From NCBI RefSeq assembly GCF_025376885.1, contig NZ_JAHUBR010000001.1, positions 1,302,001 through 1,366,000 of the forward strand: a DNA stretch of 64,000 bases. The letters are read 5' to 3'. Shown here one piece after another: positions 39,558 to 49,085 of the stretch; the stretch's first letter is position 1, and each line of letters opens with the position of its first letter. A program made the position numbers and the translations under genes. This DNA is from Pseudoruegeria sp. SHC-113. GTDB taxonomy: Bacteria; Pseudomonadota; Alphaproteobacteria; Rhodobacterales; Rhodobacteraceae. The notes below the pieces were generated by a model that made no database searches, was not told the DNA's origin, and saw only the letters and a list, made by a program, of their open reading frames with translations.

Positions 39558-39878
39558 ATGCCACAGATTGCCGCCGGAACCCCGCTTCAGACCGTGATCA
39601 CGACCTTCGAGGTCACGCCCGGATCCTGTCAGGATCTGCTGGACCACCTTCAGGACGCCTATGACAACGTGATCCGCCACCAGCCGGGCTTCATTGCCGC
39701 CGGGCTGCATGTGAACGACGCGCAGACGCGGATCGCGAATTATTCGCAATGGCAGCGGCGGGAGGATTTTCAGGCCATGCTGCGCACCGAGGAGATGCGC
39801 AAGCGCAACCGGGTGATCAACGACATCTGCAAGAGCTTTGAGCCGGTGATGTATGAGGTGATGCACAGCTTCGGCTGA
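39558..39878 (+). CDS. Antibiotic biosynthesis monooxygenase (ABM) domain protein
   Basis: 106 aa. Dimeric alpha/beta-barrel pattern: TVITTFEVTPGSCQDLLDHL, VIRHQPGFIAAGLHVNDAQT, RIANYSQWQRREDFQAML. The single ABM domain occupies the whole protein. GAGGGAGG upstream. Members range from quinol monooxygenases to heme-degrading enzymes; the precise activity is unknown. Followed by a family A repeat. Confidence 0.82.
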   Translation: MPQIAAGTPLQTVITTFEVTPGSCQDLLDHLQDAYDNVIRHQPGFIAAGLHVNDAQTRIANYSQWQRREDFQAMLRTEEMRKRNRVINDICKSFEPVMYEVMHSFG

Positions 39879-39896
39879 CGCCGAAGCGCGTGCGGG

Positions 39897-39964
39897 CGAG
39901 GGGGCTCTGCCCCCCGTCCCTTGCGGGACTCCCCCCGAGGTATTTTCCGCGAGAGGAAAGGGGG
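39897..39964. repeat. Dispersed intergenic repeat, family A, copy 4
   Basis: GGGGCTCTGCCCCCC hairpin, GTCCCTTGCGGGAC hairpin, CCCCCCGAGGTATTTT and GAGAGGAAAGGGG. It lies between convergent genes and ends 1-2 bp before the stop of the WYL regulator. Confidence 0.88.
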
Positions 39965-39965
39965 A

Positions 39966-40682
39966 TCAGGGCGCGCTATCGCTGGGGGCGACGCTGGCAA
40001 GGTAATCGGAGAAGCTTTTGCCGGGTTCGTCGCGGAAGCGGGCGGAGGTGAGTTCGACGGTTTCCATGCGGTCGGTGCGGAAGCTGCGAAAGGCCTTGCG
40101 GCGTTCGCACCAGGCCGGGCAGGTCCAGACGCGGCCCCAGTATTCCAGCTGCAAAGGGCGGATCATGCGCTGGCTGCTGCGCCCGGCTTCATCGCGGTAG
40201 ACGAGCCAGATCTTGCGCTTCTGCCGGATCGCCTGCCGCAGAAGGGGCATGTGCTGAAAGCCGCCCTCGGCCTCGGCGAAGGGGTAGACGGCCATGCCCC
40301 AGCCTTCCGGCGGGGCATGGCGGTGTTCGGGGACGATGCTTTCGATCTTGGCGGCGAGGCTTTTGGCCCCTGCCTGCAGATCGCGGTCGGCGGCGCGGCG
40401 CACCACCTCAAGGCCGAGGTGCAGCGCTTCGAGTTCCACCGCGGTGAGGTTCAGCGGCGGCAGGCTGATCGGGGCCGTCATCATGTAGCCGACGCCGCGT
40501 TCGCCCTCGATGGGCAGGCCTGAGCCGGCGAGCGTGTCCATGTCGCGGTAGATGGTGCGTTCGGAGACGGAGAGCGCCTCGGCGAGATCACGCGCGCGGT
40601 GCAGCCGCCCGTCGCGCAGGATCTGGATCAGCTCGAAGAGCCGATCGGTGCGCCGGATGGCGCTGCTCCGCCCGCCGCCCAT
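39966..40682 (-). CDS. YafY-type HTH/WYL-domain transcriptional regulator
   Basis: 238 aa from ATG 40682 (MGGGRSSAIRRTDRLFELIQ). N-terminal HTH_11 (LAEALSVSERTIYRDMDTLA) and WYL domain (IWLVYRDEAGRSSQRMIRPL, LEYWGRVWTCPAWCERRKAF). The start lies 2 bp after the stop of the upstream ABM-like gene, so they form one operon. A perfect inverted repeat before the operon is its likely binding site. The stop codon abuts a family A repeat. Confidence 0.9.
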   Translation of the reverse strand: MGGGRSSAIRRTDRLFELIQILRDGRLHRARDLAEALSVSERTIYRDMDTLAGSGLPIEGERGVGYMMTAPISLPPLNLTAVELEALHLGLEVVRRAADRDLQAGAKSLAAKIESIVPEHRHAPPEGWGMAVYPFAEAEGGFQHMPLLRQAIRQKRKIWLVYRDEAGRSSQRMIRPLQLEYWGRVWTCPAWCERRKAFRSFRTDRMETVELTSARFRDEPGKSFSDYLASVAPSDSAP

Positions 40683-40684
40683 CG

Positions 40685-41044
40685 TTAGGCGCTCATCGCC
40701 TGTTGCACCGTTTCGTGCCGCATGGTGACGCTGCCTTCCGCGATGGCGGAAAGGAAGGGCGCGACGCCGGGCTCTGTCATGATCCGGGCGGCCGCCGCTT
40801 GTGCCGTGGCCATGTCCTGCCATTCGATCACATCGCTCCAGCTGCCATCCGCGCCTTTGGTGAGGCGGCGGTTGCGGAAGCCTGAGCTGGCGGCAAGGAA
40901 GGGGCGCAGGGCGCTGGCAGCCGTGAGGAAGGCGGCGTCGCTCGTGCCTTCGGTGAGGCGGAAGGTGACGATTTCGAGCACCGGCGAATCATCATGGGCT
41001 TCGCGAGTGTCTGCTGCCTGGCGGCTGGTTTGGGCTGTGGTCAT
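40685..41044 (-). CDS. ABM-like dimeric alpha/beta-barrel protein controlled by the WYL regulator
   Basis: 119 aa. Core LEIVTFRLTEGTSDAAFLTA, AASALRPFLAASSGFRNRRL and VIEWQDMATAQAAAARIM is the ferredoxin-like ABM pattern; the ~20-residue N-terminal tail is polar. It is likely a small-molecule enzyme or scavenger. It precedes its own regulator by 2 bp and follows the AACTGACA-N6-TGTCAGTT operator. Activity unknown. Confidence 0.78.
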   Translation of the reverse strand: MTTAQTSRQAADTREAHDDSPVLEIVTFRLTEGTSDAAFLTAASALRPFLAASSGFRNRRLTKGADGSWSDVIEWQDMATAQAAAARIMTEPGVAPFLSAIAEGSVTMRHETVQQAMSA

Positions 41045-41091
41045 CGCGAATCTCCTTGTTTCGTTGATGGATGGCCGGTGTACCCGCTCAC

Positions 41092-41113
41092 AACTGACAC
41101 AAACCTGTCAGTT
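41092..41113. promoter_or_regulatory. Perfect inverted repeat AACTGACA-N6-TGTCAGTT, operator of the ABM-WYL operon
   Basis: Eight-base arms with no mismatch, 48 bp upstream of the ABM-like start. Layout fits autoregulation by the WYL regulator encoded in the operon. Confidence 0.75.
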
Positions 41114-41261
41114 GAGTGATAGTAGAAACCGGGCTGAAAGCCAAGAAAACAGGGGCGAATGCGGCGTTTTGGGTATTTCCTCTTCCCCCGCGAAGCGCTA
41201 CCTCTGTGTGACCTGATATTTCGCGCGCCCCGCCCGGCGCGCCGCCTGTGGAGGACATCAC

Positions 41262-41480
41262 ATGCTCAACAACATCGGCCTTCCCGGCCTGCTTCTCATC
41301 GCCGTCGTCGTTCTGGTTCTTTTCGGCCGCGGCAAGATCTCTTCGCTGATGGGCGAAGTGGGCAAGGGCATCACCTCGTTCAAGAAGGGCGTCGCCGAAG
41401 GCCAGGAGGAGCTGGAAGACAGCACCAAACAGGCGCGCGACATCACGCCCGAGGAAGACAAGGAAAAGGACAAGGCGTAA
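41262..41480 (+). CDS. tatA: Sec-independent translocase subunit TatA
   Basis: 72 aa. One membrane helix ([16 protein letters not shown]), the [17 protein letters not shown] amphipathic helix and a charged tail (EEDKEKDKA). Preceded by TGGAGG. Forms the size-variable Tat channel in the inner membrane. First gene of tatABC; several probable Tat substrates are encoded in this window (dacB, a short L,D-transpeptidase, the solute-binding protein). Confidence 0.96.
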   Translation: MLNNIGLPGLLLIAVVVLVLFGRGKISSLMGEVGKGITSFKKGVAEGQEELEDSTKQARDITPEEDKEKDKA

Positions 41481-41504
41481 GCCTGTCCGCGGGATCGCAG
41501 CCAC

Positions 41505-42020
41505 ATGTTAGACCTTGGTTGGAGCGAGCTTCTGCTCATCGGCATCGTCGCGTTGATCGTGGTGGGGCCGAAGGACCTGCCGGTGATGTTTCGCCAGTTG
41601 GGCCGGTTCACCGGCAAGGCCCGCGCGATGGCGCGCGATTTCCAGCGCGCCATGAACGAGGCCGCTGACGAGGCCGGCGTGAAAGATGTGGCGAGCGATC
41701 TGAAGAACGCGACCTCTGCCAAGAAGCTGGGGCTCGACAAGCTGAAGGATGCCGCCTCGGAGTTCGAGAAATGGCAGCCCGGCGATGCGAAAGTGGCCAA
41801 GGACGGCGTGGAAAAACCGCGCGGCCCGGAAACCGCGAAGATGACGGAAGAGCGCGCCGAGCAGGCCCGGCTGATCCGCGAGCGCAGCGCGCAAGTGGCC
41901 AGCGATCGCATCGCGAAGGAAAAGGCGGCTGAGGCTGCCGCGGCGGAGACGCCGGCTTCTGAGCCGCCCGCCGCCGAGACCCCGGCTCCCGAAACGCCCG
42001 CTTCGGACAAGACCACATGA
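41505..42020 (+). CDS. tatB: Sec-independent translocase subunit TatB
   Basis: 171 aa. N-terminal helix MLDLGWSELLLIGIVALIVV, then the conserved GPKDLPVMFRQLGRFTGKAR. The C-terminal third is Ala/Pro/Glu-rich (PASEPPAAETPAPETPASDK). With TatC it forms the twin-arginine receptor complex. Its stop overlaps the tatC start by 4 bp. Confidence 0.96.
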   Translation: MLDLGWSELLLIGIVALIVVGPKDLPVMFRQLGRFTGKARAMARDFQRAMNEAADEAGVKDVASDLKNATSAKKLGLDKLKDAASEFEKWQPGDAKVAKDGVEKPRGPETAKMTEERAEQARLIRERSAQVASDRIAKEKAAEAAAAETPASEPPAAETPAPETPASDKTT

Positions 42021-42919
42021 GCACTGACGAGATCGAAGATTCCTCCGCCCCGCTGATCGAGCATCTCGCGGAGCTGCGCACCCGGCTGATCCGCTCCGTG
42101 ATCGCCTTCATCATCGGCATCGTGCTGGCCTTCACCGTGGCCGAGCCGATCCTGCAGTTCCTGCTGGCGCCGATTGAGGCCACGCTGCGCGAGCTGGGCG
42201 ATCCTTCCCCGACGCTGCAATATACCTCGCCGCAGGAATACCTCTTTACCTTGTTCCGCATCTCCATGGTGTTCGGCTTTGCGCTGGCCTTCCCGGTGAT
42301 CGCGCATCAGATGTGGCGCTTCATCGCGCCGGGGCTCTACAAGAGCGAGAAGAACGCCTTCCTGCCCTTCATCGTCGCCTCGCCGCTCATGTTTATGCTC
42401 GGCGCGTCCTTTGCCCATTTCGTGGTGACACCGCTGGCGATGGCCTTCTTTCTTGGCTTTGCCGATGTTTCCTCGATCTTTGCCGATCTGCTGGCCGGCA
42501 CGGTGGAGAACCTGCCCACCGATGCTGCTGTGGTGCCGGAGACGGCGGAAGGGGTGACGATCACCTTCTTCGGGAAGGTCAATGAATCCCTTGATATCAC
42601 ACTGAAATTCATCATGGCCTTCGGGTTGTGCTTCCAGCTGCCGGTACTGCTGACGCTGATGGGCAAGGCCGGGCTCGTTACCGCGCGTGGGCTGGGCAAG
42701 GTGCGCAAATACGCGATGGTCGGCATCCTTGTGCTGGCCGCTCTGGTGACGCCGCCGGATGTGACGACGCAGCTTATCCTTTTCGTGGTGGTCTACGGGC
42801 TCTACGAGATTTCGATCCAGCTCGTGCGCTGGGTGGAGAAATCGCGCGAGAAGAAGCTGAAGGCAGAGGGCCTGTGGGATGAGGACATCCACGGCGAAGG
42901 GGCGTTCGACGATGAATGA
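42017..42919 (+). CDS. tatC: Sec-independent translocase subunit TatC
   Basis: 300 aa, six membrane helices. Conserved features: LIEHLAELRTRLIRS at the N-terminus, MWRFIAPGLYKSEKNAFLPF, FMLGASFAHFVVTPLAMAFF and GLCFQLPVLLTLMG. A ~35-residue insert between helices (AGTVENLPTDAAVVPETAEG) is longer than in E. coli. Recognises twin-arginine signals. It overlaps the DUF815 ATPase gene by 8 bp, so the four genes form one operon. Confidence 0.96.
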   Translation: MSTDEIEDSSAPLIEHLAELRTRLIRSVIAFIIGIVLAFTVAEPILQFLLAPIEATLRELGDPSPTLQYTSPQEYLFTLFRISMVFGFALAFPVIAHQMWRFIAPGLYKSEKNAFLPFIVASPLMFMLGASFAHFVVTPLAMAFFLGFADVSSIFADLLAGTVENLPTDAAVVPETAEGVTITFFGKVNESLDITLKFIMAFGLCFQLPVLLTLMGKAGLVTARGLGKVRKYAMVGILVLAALVTPPDVTTQLILFVVVYGLYEISIQLVRWVEKSREKKLKAEGLWDEDIHGEGAFDDE

Positions 42920-43754
42920 CGCCGCGCTGGAGCGCATCGCCGAGGCGCTGGAGCGGCTGCGCCCGGCGCCCATGGCTGCGCCGGATTTCGCCGCCGCCGA
43001 GGCTTTCGTCTGGCACGTGGGCCCGGATCGCCTTGCGCCCGTGGCCAAGGTCAACCGGGTGGATCTGTCGCTGCTCGTGGGGGTGAACCGCTCCCGCGAT
43101 ACGCTTCTGGAGAACACGCTGCAGTTCGCACGGGGCCTTCCGGCCAACAATGCGCTTCTGTGGGGGGCACGCGGGATGGGGAAATCCTCGCTCGTGAAGG
43201 CGGTCCACGCGGAAGTGCTGCGGCAGGGGCTGCCTTTGAAGATCGTGGAGGTTCAGCGCGAGGATCTGCCGTCCATCGGGCGGCTTTTGAACATCCTGCG
43301 CGAAGCCGAGGCCCGCTTCATCCTGTTCTGCGATGATCTTTCCTTCAGCCACGACGATCAGCATTACAAATCGCTCAAGGCGGTGCTCGATGGTGGCATC
43401 GAAGGGCGGCCGGAGAACGTGGTGTTCTACGCCACCTCCAACCGTCGCCACCTGATGCCGCGCGACATGATCGAGAACGAACGCGCCAGCGCGATCAGCC
43501 CGTCGGAAGCCACCGAGGAGAAGGTCTCGCTGTCGGATCGCTTCGGGCTCTGGCTCGGGTTCCACCCCTGCACGCAGGATGAATACCTCGACATGATCCG
43601 CGGCTATTGTGCGGAATATGGCGTTGAGATCGACGAAGAGACGCTCTGGGCCGAGGCCATCGAGTGGCAGGCGACGCGGGGCAGCCGCTCGGGCCGGGTG
43701 GCCTGGCAGTATTTCACCGATCTTGCGGGCCGGCGCGGCGTTTCGCTTTCCTGA
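42912..43754 (+). CDS. DUF815-family AAA+ ATPase
   Basis: 280 aa from ATG 42912, inside the tatC end. Walker A GARGMGKSSL and Walker B FILFCDDLSF are intact, followed by the DUF815-typical HYKSLKAVLDGGIEGRPENV, VFYATSNRRHLMPRDM and SLSDRFGLWLGFHPC. Cytosolic ATPase of unknown target. Its tight coupling to tatABC suggests a role with protein export or folding, which is unproven. Confidence 0.9.
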   Translation: MNDAALERIAEALERLRPAPMAAPDFAAAEAFVWHVGPDRLAPVAKVNRVDLSLLVGVNRSRDTLLENTLQFARGLPANNALLWGARGMGKSSLVKAVHAEVLRQGLPLKIVEVQREDLPSIGRLLNILREAEARFILFCDDLSFSHDDQHYKSLKAVLDGGIEGRPENVVFYATSNRRHLMPRDMIENERASAISPSEATEEKVSLSDRFGLWLGFHPCTQDEYLDMIRGYCAEYGVEIDEETLWAEAIEWQATRGSRSGRVAWQYFTDLAGRRGVSLS

Positions 43755-43925
43755 TTTGTTGAGCTTTTCCGGGTAGATACCCGTGTCAGGCCCGTGCCGC
43801 ATGGTGCGGGCCTCACCATTTCGTGAAGTTAACGCTAAGAAAACCCCTGCATCCGCCCAGAACCTCGTTACACTGGCCCCAGAGAGCTTCAACGAAAGAC
43901 TTTTAAGAACAGGGAAGGAGACATC

Positions 43926-45575
43926 ATGTCTGAGAATTTCAACACCGAGGCCATGCATCCCGCCGTGCATATGCACGTGCAGGAAGTGGCCGAGGGCAAG
44001 CTGAGCCGCCGCGAGTTCCTGACTCGCGCAACTGCGCTCGGCGTGACGGCTACGACGGCCTACAGCCTGATGGGCATGGCCCAGCCGGCCCGCGCGATGA
44101 ACATGGCGCAGGGCGGCACGATCCGCATCCAGCAGGATGTGCGCGCGCTGCTGGATCCGCCCACCTTCAACTGGCCGCAGCTCGGCAACGTGGTGCGCGG
44201 CTTCCTTGAGTATCTCGTGCAATACAACGCCGACGGCACCTTCGAGCCGCGCCTGCTGGAAAGCTGGGACGTCAACGACGACGCCACCGAATATACGCTC
44301 AACATCCGCCCGGGCGTGAAGTGGAACGATGGCCGTGGTGAGCTGACCGCGCAGGACGTGGCCTATAACTTCGCCCGCTGGTGCGATGGCACATGGGAAG
44401 GCAACTCCATGGCCGCCCGGATGGGCTCGCTGCAGAACGAGGCCGGCGACGGCCCCGCCGAAGGCGCGCTGGAGGTTGTGGATGCCACGACGCTCAAGCT
44501 CAAGCTCACCCGTCCGGACATCACCATCATCCCGGCTGTCACCGAATACCCGGCGGCAATCGTGCCCGATGGCTGGTCCGGCGATCCGGCGGCTGATCCG
44601 GTGGGCACCGGCCCCTACAAGCTGGTGGAATACGAGGTCGGCGTGAAAGCCGTGCTCGAGAAGAACACCGAGCATGAATGGTGGGGCGAAGGCGCCTATC
44701 TGGACCGCATCGAATTCATCGATTTCGGCACCGATGGCGCGGCCTATATCGCGGCTGCAGAGGCCGAAGAAATCGACATGACCTACGAGACCGTGGGCGA
44801 ATTCGTCGAGATTTTCGAGGCCATCGGTTGGCAGCAAAGTGAATCCGTTTCCGCGAACACGTTGGTGCTGCGCACCAACCGTCTGACGGAAGTGGACGGC
44901 AAGAAGCCCTATGAGGACAAGCGCGTGCGCCAGGCGCTGGCGCTGGCGGTGGACAACGCCGTGCTGCTGGAGCTGGGCTATGCCGACCGTGGCACCGTGG
45001 CCGAAAACCACCACGTCTGCCCGATCCACCCGGAATATGCCGACATCGGCGCGCCACAGCGCGATCCGGAAGCGGCGCGGGCGCTCATGGAAGAGGCCGG
45101 GATGCTCGACTACGAGCATGAGATCGTCTCCATCGACGATGACTGGCGCCGCAACACCACCGACGCGCTGGCCGCGCAGCTGCGCGACGCGGGCTTGCAG
45201 GTGCGCCGCACGGTTTTGCCGGGGGCGACGTTCTGGAACGACTGGAACAACTACGCCTTCTCCTCCACCGACTGGGGCCACCGCCCGCTCGGCGTGCAGG
45301 TTCTGACGCTGGCCTATAAGTCCGGCGTGGCCTGGAACGAAACCGGGCTGGCCAGCGCCGAGTTCGACACCATGCTGGAAGAGGCCTCGGCCATTGCGGA
45401 TGCAGACACGCGCCGCGAGCATATGGTGAAGATCCAAGAGTTCCTGCGCGATGATGGCACCATCATCCAGCCTTACTGGCGCTCGCTCTACCGTCACGCG
45501 CGTCCGGGGATCATCGGGGCCGACAGCCACCCGATCAACGAGATCCACGTGCACAAGCTGGCGCTGGAAGCCTAA
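43926..45575 (+). CDS. Tat-exported ABC transporter substrate-binding protein, family 5
   Basis: 549 aa. An extended N-terminus carries the twin-arginine motif [16 protein letters not shown] and ends at PARAMN. SBP_bac_5 fold: [74 protein letters not shown]. Binds peptides or related solutes in the periplasm. No permease or ATPase gene is adjacent; a terminator follows, so it is an orphan receptor here. Confidence 0.9.
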   Translation: MSENFNTEAMHPAVHMHVQEVAEGKLSRREFLTRATALGVTATTAYSLMGMAQPARAMNMAQGGTIRIQQDVRALLDPPTFNWPQLGNVVRGFLEYLVQYNADGTFEPRLLESWDVNDDATEYTLNIRPGVKWNDGRGELTAQDVAYNFARWCDGTWEGNSMAARMGSLQNEAGDGPAEGALEVVDATTLKLKLTRPDITIIPAVTEYPAAIVPDGWSGDPAADPVGTGPYKLVEYEVGVKAVLEKNTEHEWWGEGAYLDRIEFIDFGTDGAAYIAAAEAEEIDMTYETVGEFVEIFEAIGWQQSESVSANTLVLRTNRLTEVDGKKPYEDKRVRQALALAVDNAVLLELGYADRGTVAENHHVCPIHPEYADIGAPQRDPEAARALMEEAGMLDYEHEIVSIDDDWRRNTTDALAAQLRDAGLQVRRTVLPGATFWNDWNNYAFSSTDWGHRPLGVQVLTLAYKSGVAWNETGLASAEFDTMLEEASAIADADTRREHMVKIQEFLRDDGTIIQPYWRSLYRHARPGIIGADSHPINEIHVHKLALEA

Positions 45576-45696
45576 GGCACTCTGGCTCAAAGGGCTGTCA
45601 CGCCAGTGGCAGCCCCGCGCCCGCCCGCCCCACGGCGGGCGCGTGCCGCGCCCATCCGGGCGAGCGCTTTGGGCAGAACGGACAGTGGTAAGACAC

Positions 45697-45728
45697 AAAA
45701 AACGCGCCCTAACTAGGGCGCGTTTTTT
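45697..45728. terminator. Bidirectional terminator between the solute-binding protein gene and nlpD
   Basis: A 14-bp perfect stem including A6/T6 ends (CGCGCCCT AACT AGGGCGCG core). It serves both convergent genes. The 45600-45680 stretch before it holds GC-rich hairpins (GCCCGCCCCACGGCGGGC) resembling family B. Confidence 0.92.
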
Positions 45729-45776
45729 ATTTGTTTCAAAAGGTTGTCGCGTCACGCGCCTATTCGCGCGGATGGC

Positions 45777-46991
45777 TTACTGCAGGTAGTTCATCGGGTC
45801 CACGCTCTCCAGCCCCTGCCGCACTTCGAAGTGCAGGAAGCTCGGATCGCCCGAGCGCACCTTGGCGATCTGCTGCGAGCGGGAGACCTTGTCACCCTTC
45901 TTCACGCTCACTGCGTCCACCCCGGCATAGACCGTGAGCAGGTTGTCGGCGTGTTTCAGAACCACGATGTTGACGTTGTTGGTGTCCTGCGTGATCGCGG
46001 CCACGACGCCATCGTTGGCGGCCTTCACCGCGCTGCCCGAGGGGGCGCCGATGTCGATGCCTTCGTTCTTGCCCTTGGCATAGGGGCGGATGATGCTGCC
46101 GCTCGTCGGGAAGGCAAGCGCCGCGCTGCGGGTGGGTGCGGTTTCACCGCTTGCCAGTTCGGGCGAGTTGGGCGTGGCTTCTGGCTTCGCGGTGGTGGCC
46201 ACCTCGTCAGGCAACGGTGTTGCCGCGCTGGGGGGCTCGGGCGTCGGCGAGCCTTGGCCCGGTGCCGTGGTGGCGGCAGCGGAAAGCGCGCTGGCGGGCG
46301 GCTTCGCGGCGGCCACGGGGATCAGCAGGTATTGCCCCTCGCGGACGGCCAGATCAGAGCCCAGCCCGTTCCAGTCGGCCAGCGCGGTGACGGAGACGTT
46401 GTAGAGCCGCGCCACGGAATAGGCCGTTTCGCCGCGTGCCACCTTGTGGCGGACAGGCTCTGCCCCGCTCTGCGGCCGTGCGCTGGTGCTCTGCGGCGTG
46501 GCTGCCGCCGTGGAGGAGGTGGCGCTCGGTGAAGCCTCGGCCCGGTCGATCGCATCCCCGGCTAGGGTTGTCACGTCGATCTGACCGGCTGGGCGGATCG
46601 GCCCGGTGGCAATCGCGCCGGTGGCGGGGGAGGGCTCGGCCACGCGGCCCGGCAGCAACAGCACCTCGCCTTCGCGCAGCTGCACGTCCGGTGCGATGCC
46701 GTTGTAGCGGGCCAGTGCGGCGGCATCGGTGCCTACGCGCGCGGCCACATCGCCCACGGTATCGTCGCGTTTGGCCACGGCCACCTGATAGTTCGGGTAG
46801 GAAATCACACCCCGGTTGTCGGGCTGCGGACGCGGCTCGGTGGCCGTGCGCGCCGCACTCGTCGTGTCGAAATTGTTGCCGCTGATGTTGCCGCGCAGAT
46901 CGTAATCGCCGTCACAGGCGGCCAGCGCCAGAACAAGCGCGCTGCTCGCGATCAGGGCCCGCGTGGGGCGGTGTTTCGGGCTGGGTGCCAT
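45777..46991 (-). CDS. nlpD: NlpD-like lipoprotein with LysM repeats and degenerate M23 domain
   Basis: 404 aa from ATG 46991 with GAGGAA upstream. Lipobox ALAAC. Two LysM domains (VAVAKRDDTVGDVAARVGTD, RHKVARGETAYSVARLYNVS) separated by Thr/Ala/Pro-rich linkers, then an M23/LytM domain. The first zinc ligand is missing: the H-x-G-x-D site reads NEGIDIG, and YAH reads YAG; LHFEVR is kept. This matches NlpD/EnvC amidase activators rather than active endopeptidases. Outer-membrane-associated; last gene of surE-pcm-nlpD. Confidence 0.9.
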   Translation of the reverse strand: MAPSPKHRPTRALIASSALVLALAACDGDYDLRGNISGNNFDTTSAARTATEPRPQPDNRGVISYPNYQVAVAKRDDTVGDVAARVGTDAAALARYNGIAPDVQLREGEVLLLPGRVAEPSPATGAIATGPIRPAGQIDVTTLAGDAIDRAEASPSATSSTAAATPQSTSARPQSGAEPVRHKVARGETAYSVARLYNVSVTALADWNGLGSDLAVREGQYLLIPVAAAKPPASALSAAATTAPGQGSPTPEPPSAATPLPDEVATTAKPEATPNSPELASGETAPTRSAALAFPTSGSIIRPYAKGKNEGIDIGAPSGSAVKAANDGVVAAITQDTNNVNIVVLKHADNLLTVYAGVDAVSVKKGDKVSRSQQIAKVRSGDPSFLHFEVRQGLESVDPMNYLQ

Positions 46992-47010
46992 TGCTCGTTC
47001 CTCAAACCGG

Positions 47011-47649
47011 CTATTCCTTGCCAAGCCCTTCCAGAAGCGGCACGAAACGCACCGGGCTCAGCTCATCATACTCGTACCCCGTCGCCGTCCTTGTGACCTT
47101 TATCAGGCTCTGCACGGTGTCGGACTGGCCCACGGGCACAACCATGATACCGCCCTCGCGCAATTGCGCCAAGAGGGGGCCGGGCGGATCCTCGGCGGCG
47201 GCCGTCACGAGGATGCGATCAAAGGGCGCCTGATCGGGCAAGCCGTGGCTGCCGTCGCCATGGATGGCGGTGATGTTGGAGAGATCCAGCGCCTGAAACA
47301 CGGCGCGGGCGTTCTGCACCAGCGTGGCGAAGCGCTCAACCGTGTATACCCGGCGCGCAAGCTTGGCTAAGATCGCGGCCTGATAGCCGGTGCCGGTGCC
47401 CACTTCGAGCACCTTGTCACGCGGCTGCACGTTGAGCGCCTGCGTCATCTGCCCGACGACGGAAGGCTGGCTGATCGTCTGGCCGCAAGGCACGGGCAGG
47501 GGAGTGTCCTCATAGGCGCGCTCGGCGAAGATGCCCTTCACGAAGGCACCGCGATCGGTGGATTCCATCGCCTCCAGCACGCGTTTGTCGGTCACCCCGC
47601 GCGAGCGCAGCGCGAAGAGAAACTGCATCTGGCGCTCGGCGTCGATCAT
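47011..47649 (-). CDS. pcm: Protein-L-isoaspartate O-methyltransferase
   Basis: 212 aa. SAM motif [20 protein letters not shown], then [23 protein letters not shown] and the N-terminal [17 protein letters not shown] (isoaspartate recognition). Repairs isoaspartyl damage in aged proteins using SAM. Overlaps surE by 4 bp and precedes nlpD by 19 bp, the classical surE-pcm-nlpD stationary-phase operon. Confidence 0.95.
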   Translation of the reverse strand: MIDAERQMQFLFALRSRGVTDKRVLEAMESTDRGAFVKGIFAERAYEDTPLPVPCGQTISQPSVVGQMTQALNVQPRDKVLEVGTGTGYQAAILAKLARRVYTVERFATLVQNARAVFQALDLSNITAIHGDGSHGLPDQAPFDRILVTAAAEDPPGPLLAQLREGGIMVVPVGQSDTVQSLIKVTRTATGYEYDELSPVRFVPLLEGLGKE

Positions 47650-48440
47650 CTGTCCAGCTGCTCCCGCAGGGCGGCGAGCGCGTCATGGGCCGTGAGATCG
47701 GCGCGCATCGGCGTGACGGAGATATAGCCCTCCAGATTGGCGGCCGCATCCGTGCCTTCTGCCGTGGGCGTGTGTTGCGGCCCGCCGCGCACCCAGAGGA
47801 ACTTGCGCCCCGATGGCGCGTGGTGCGGCTCCACCGAGAAGCGCGTGCCGGGGCGCAGGCCTTGCGCCACGGTGCGGATGCCCTTCACGTCAGCGGCGGC
47901 GACGGGCGGGAAATTGACGTTGTAAAACAGTCGGTAAGTGGCGTCATCGGTTTCCCGCGGAGCGGCCTGCAGGATGCGGCGGACGGCCTCTGCGCCATGG
48001 GCGGCGGCGGCCTCGAACGGATCTTCGAGCCCGGCGTTTTCAGGCCCGAAAAACTGCGAAAGCGCAATCGCAGGCAAGCCCTGCAGCGCGGCTTCCATCG
48101 CCCCGCCGATGGTGCCGGAATAGAGCGTGTTTTCTGCCGCGTTGTTGCCCCGGTTCACGCCGGAGAGCACCAGATCGGGCGGCGTTTCGGCCAGCACATC
48201 GTAGAGCCCGGCCAGTACGCAATCCGCCGGGCTGCCTTCAGCGGCATAGCGGCGGGGGCCAAGCTGGGCGATCATCGTGGGGTGGGTATAGGAAATGCAG
48301 TGGCCGACGCCCGATTGCTCAAACGCGGGCGCGACTGTCCAGACCTCGCCCTCCGGCCCGGCGATCTCTTCCGCGATGGCGGCGAGCACGGCAAGGCCCG
48401 GCGCGTTGATGCCGTCGTCATTGGTGATGAGAATGCGCAT
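47646..48440 (-). CDS. surE: 5'/3'-nucleotidase SurE
   Basis: 264 aa. [14 protein letters not shown] with the metal-binding Asp pair, [34 protein letters not shown] and NVNFPP are diagnostic of SurE. Metal-dependent phosphatase acting on nucleoside monophosphates. First gene of the surE-pcm-nlpD operon; the upstream 170 bp contain GC-rich hairpins shared with the end of the cold-shock gene. Confidence 0.95.
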   Translation of the reverse strand: MRILITNDDGINAPGLAVLAAIAEEIAGPEGEVWTVAPAFEQSGVGHCISYTHPTMIAQLGPRRYAAEGSPADCVLAGLYDVLAETPPDLVLSGVNRGNNAAENTLYSGTIGGAMEAALQGLPAIALSQFFGPENAGLEDPFEAAAAHGAEAVRRILQAAPRETDDATYRLFYNVNFPPVAAADVKGIRTVAQGLRPGTRFSVEPHHAPSGRKFLWVRGGPQHTPTAEGTDAAANLEGYISVTPMRADLTAHDALAALREQLDR

Positions 48441-48611
48441 GTCTGCCCCTTGTTTGGAAATTCAATAGAACAGGGGGAAGGGCAGGTAAAGCACAGCAGG
48501 GGGCTTTGGAGGCTTTGGGCGCGGCTTTGGCCCAAGCTGTGGCCGCGAGGCCCGACAGGGGCCCCGCGCGTCTTGCGGGTGGCCCGCCGGTGGCGGGCCG
48601 CTTCGGCTGGC

Positions 48612-48821
48612 TTAGCCGGAGATTTTGAGGTCGGTCGCGGACTCACGGCCGTCACGGCCGGTCTGCAGTTCGAACTCAACGGCTTGGTTGTCGGCCAGGC
48701 CGGTGAGGCCGGAGCGCTCAACAGCGGAAATATGGACGAAAATGTCCTTGCCGCCGCCTTCCGGGGCGATAAAGCCGTAGCCTTTGGTGGTGTTGAACCA
48801 TTTCACGGTGCCCTTGGCCAT
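48612..48821 (-). CDS. Cold-shock protein (CspA family), copy 1
   Basis: 69 aa. RNP1 KGYGFIAP and RNP2 [13 protein letters not shown] motifs intact; N-terminal [11 protein letters not shown]. Single-stranded nucleic acid chaperone. About 80% identical by eye to the second copy 264 bp upstream, so a tandem duplication. Upstream ribosome site GGAGAG. The 264-bp leader between the two genes could act as a temperature-sensitive 5' UTR. Confidence 0.95.
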   Translation of the reverse strand: MAKGTVKWFNTTKGYGFIAPEGGGKDIFVHISAVERSGLTGLADNQAVEFELQTGRDGRESATDLKISG

Positions 48822-49085
48822 CGTGTCTCTCCTTCATTTTACGTTAGCGGCTGGAACGCATCCGGGCCGGTGTCTTGCAGCTTGGTCTCAATACTCTTTC
48901 CGGCTGCTTTGGGTAAAAAGAAGGCAGGATAGAAATATGGGACTTGCGTCACACATAGAAGCAGTGCACCGGCAGGCCACTCAACACAAGTGAAAACTTT
49001 GTAAAACGAGGACCAGAACGCTGCGTGCGCGCCTTTTGGCCGGGCGGCGGGCGCCCGGCTTGCGCCGATCAGCGGGCTGTGCGGA

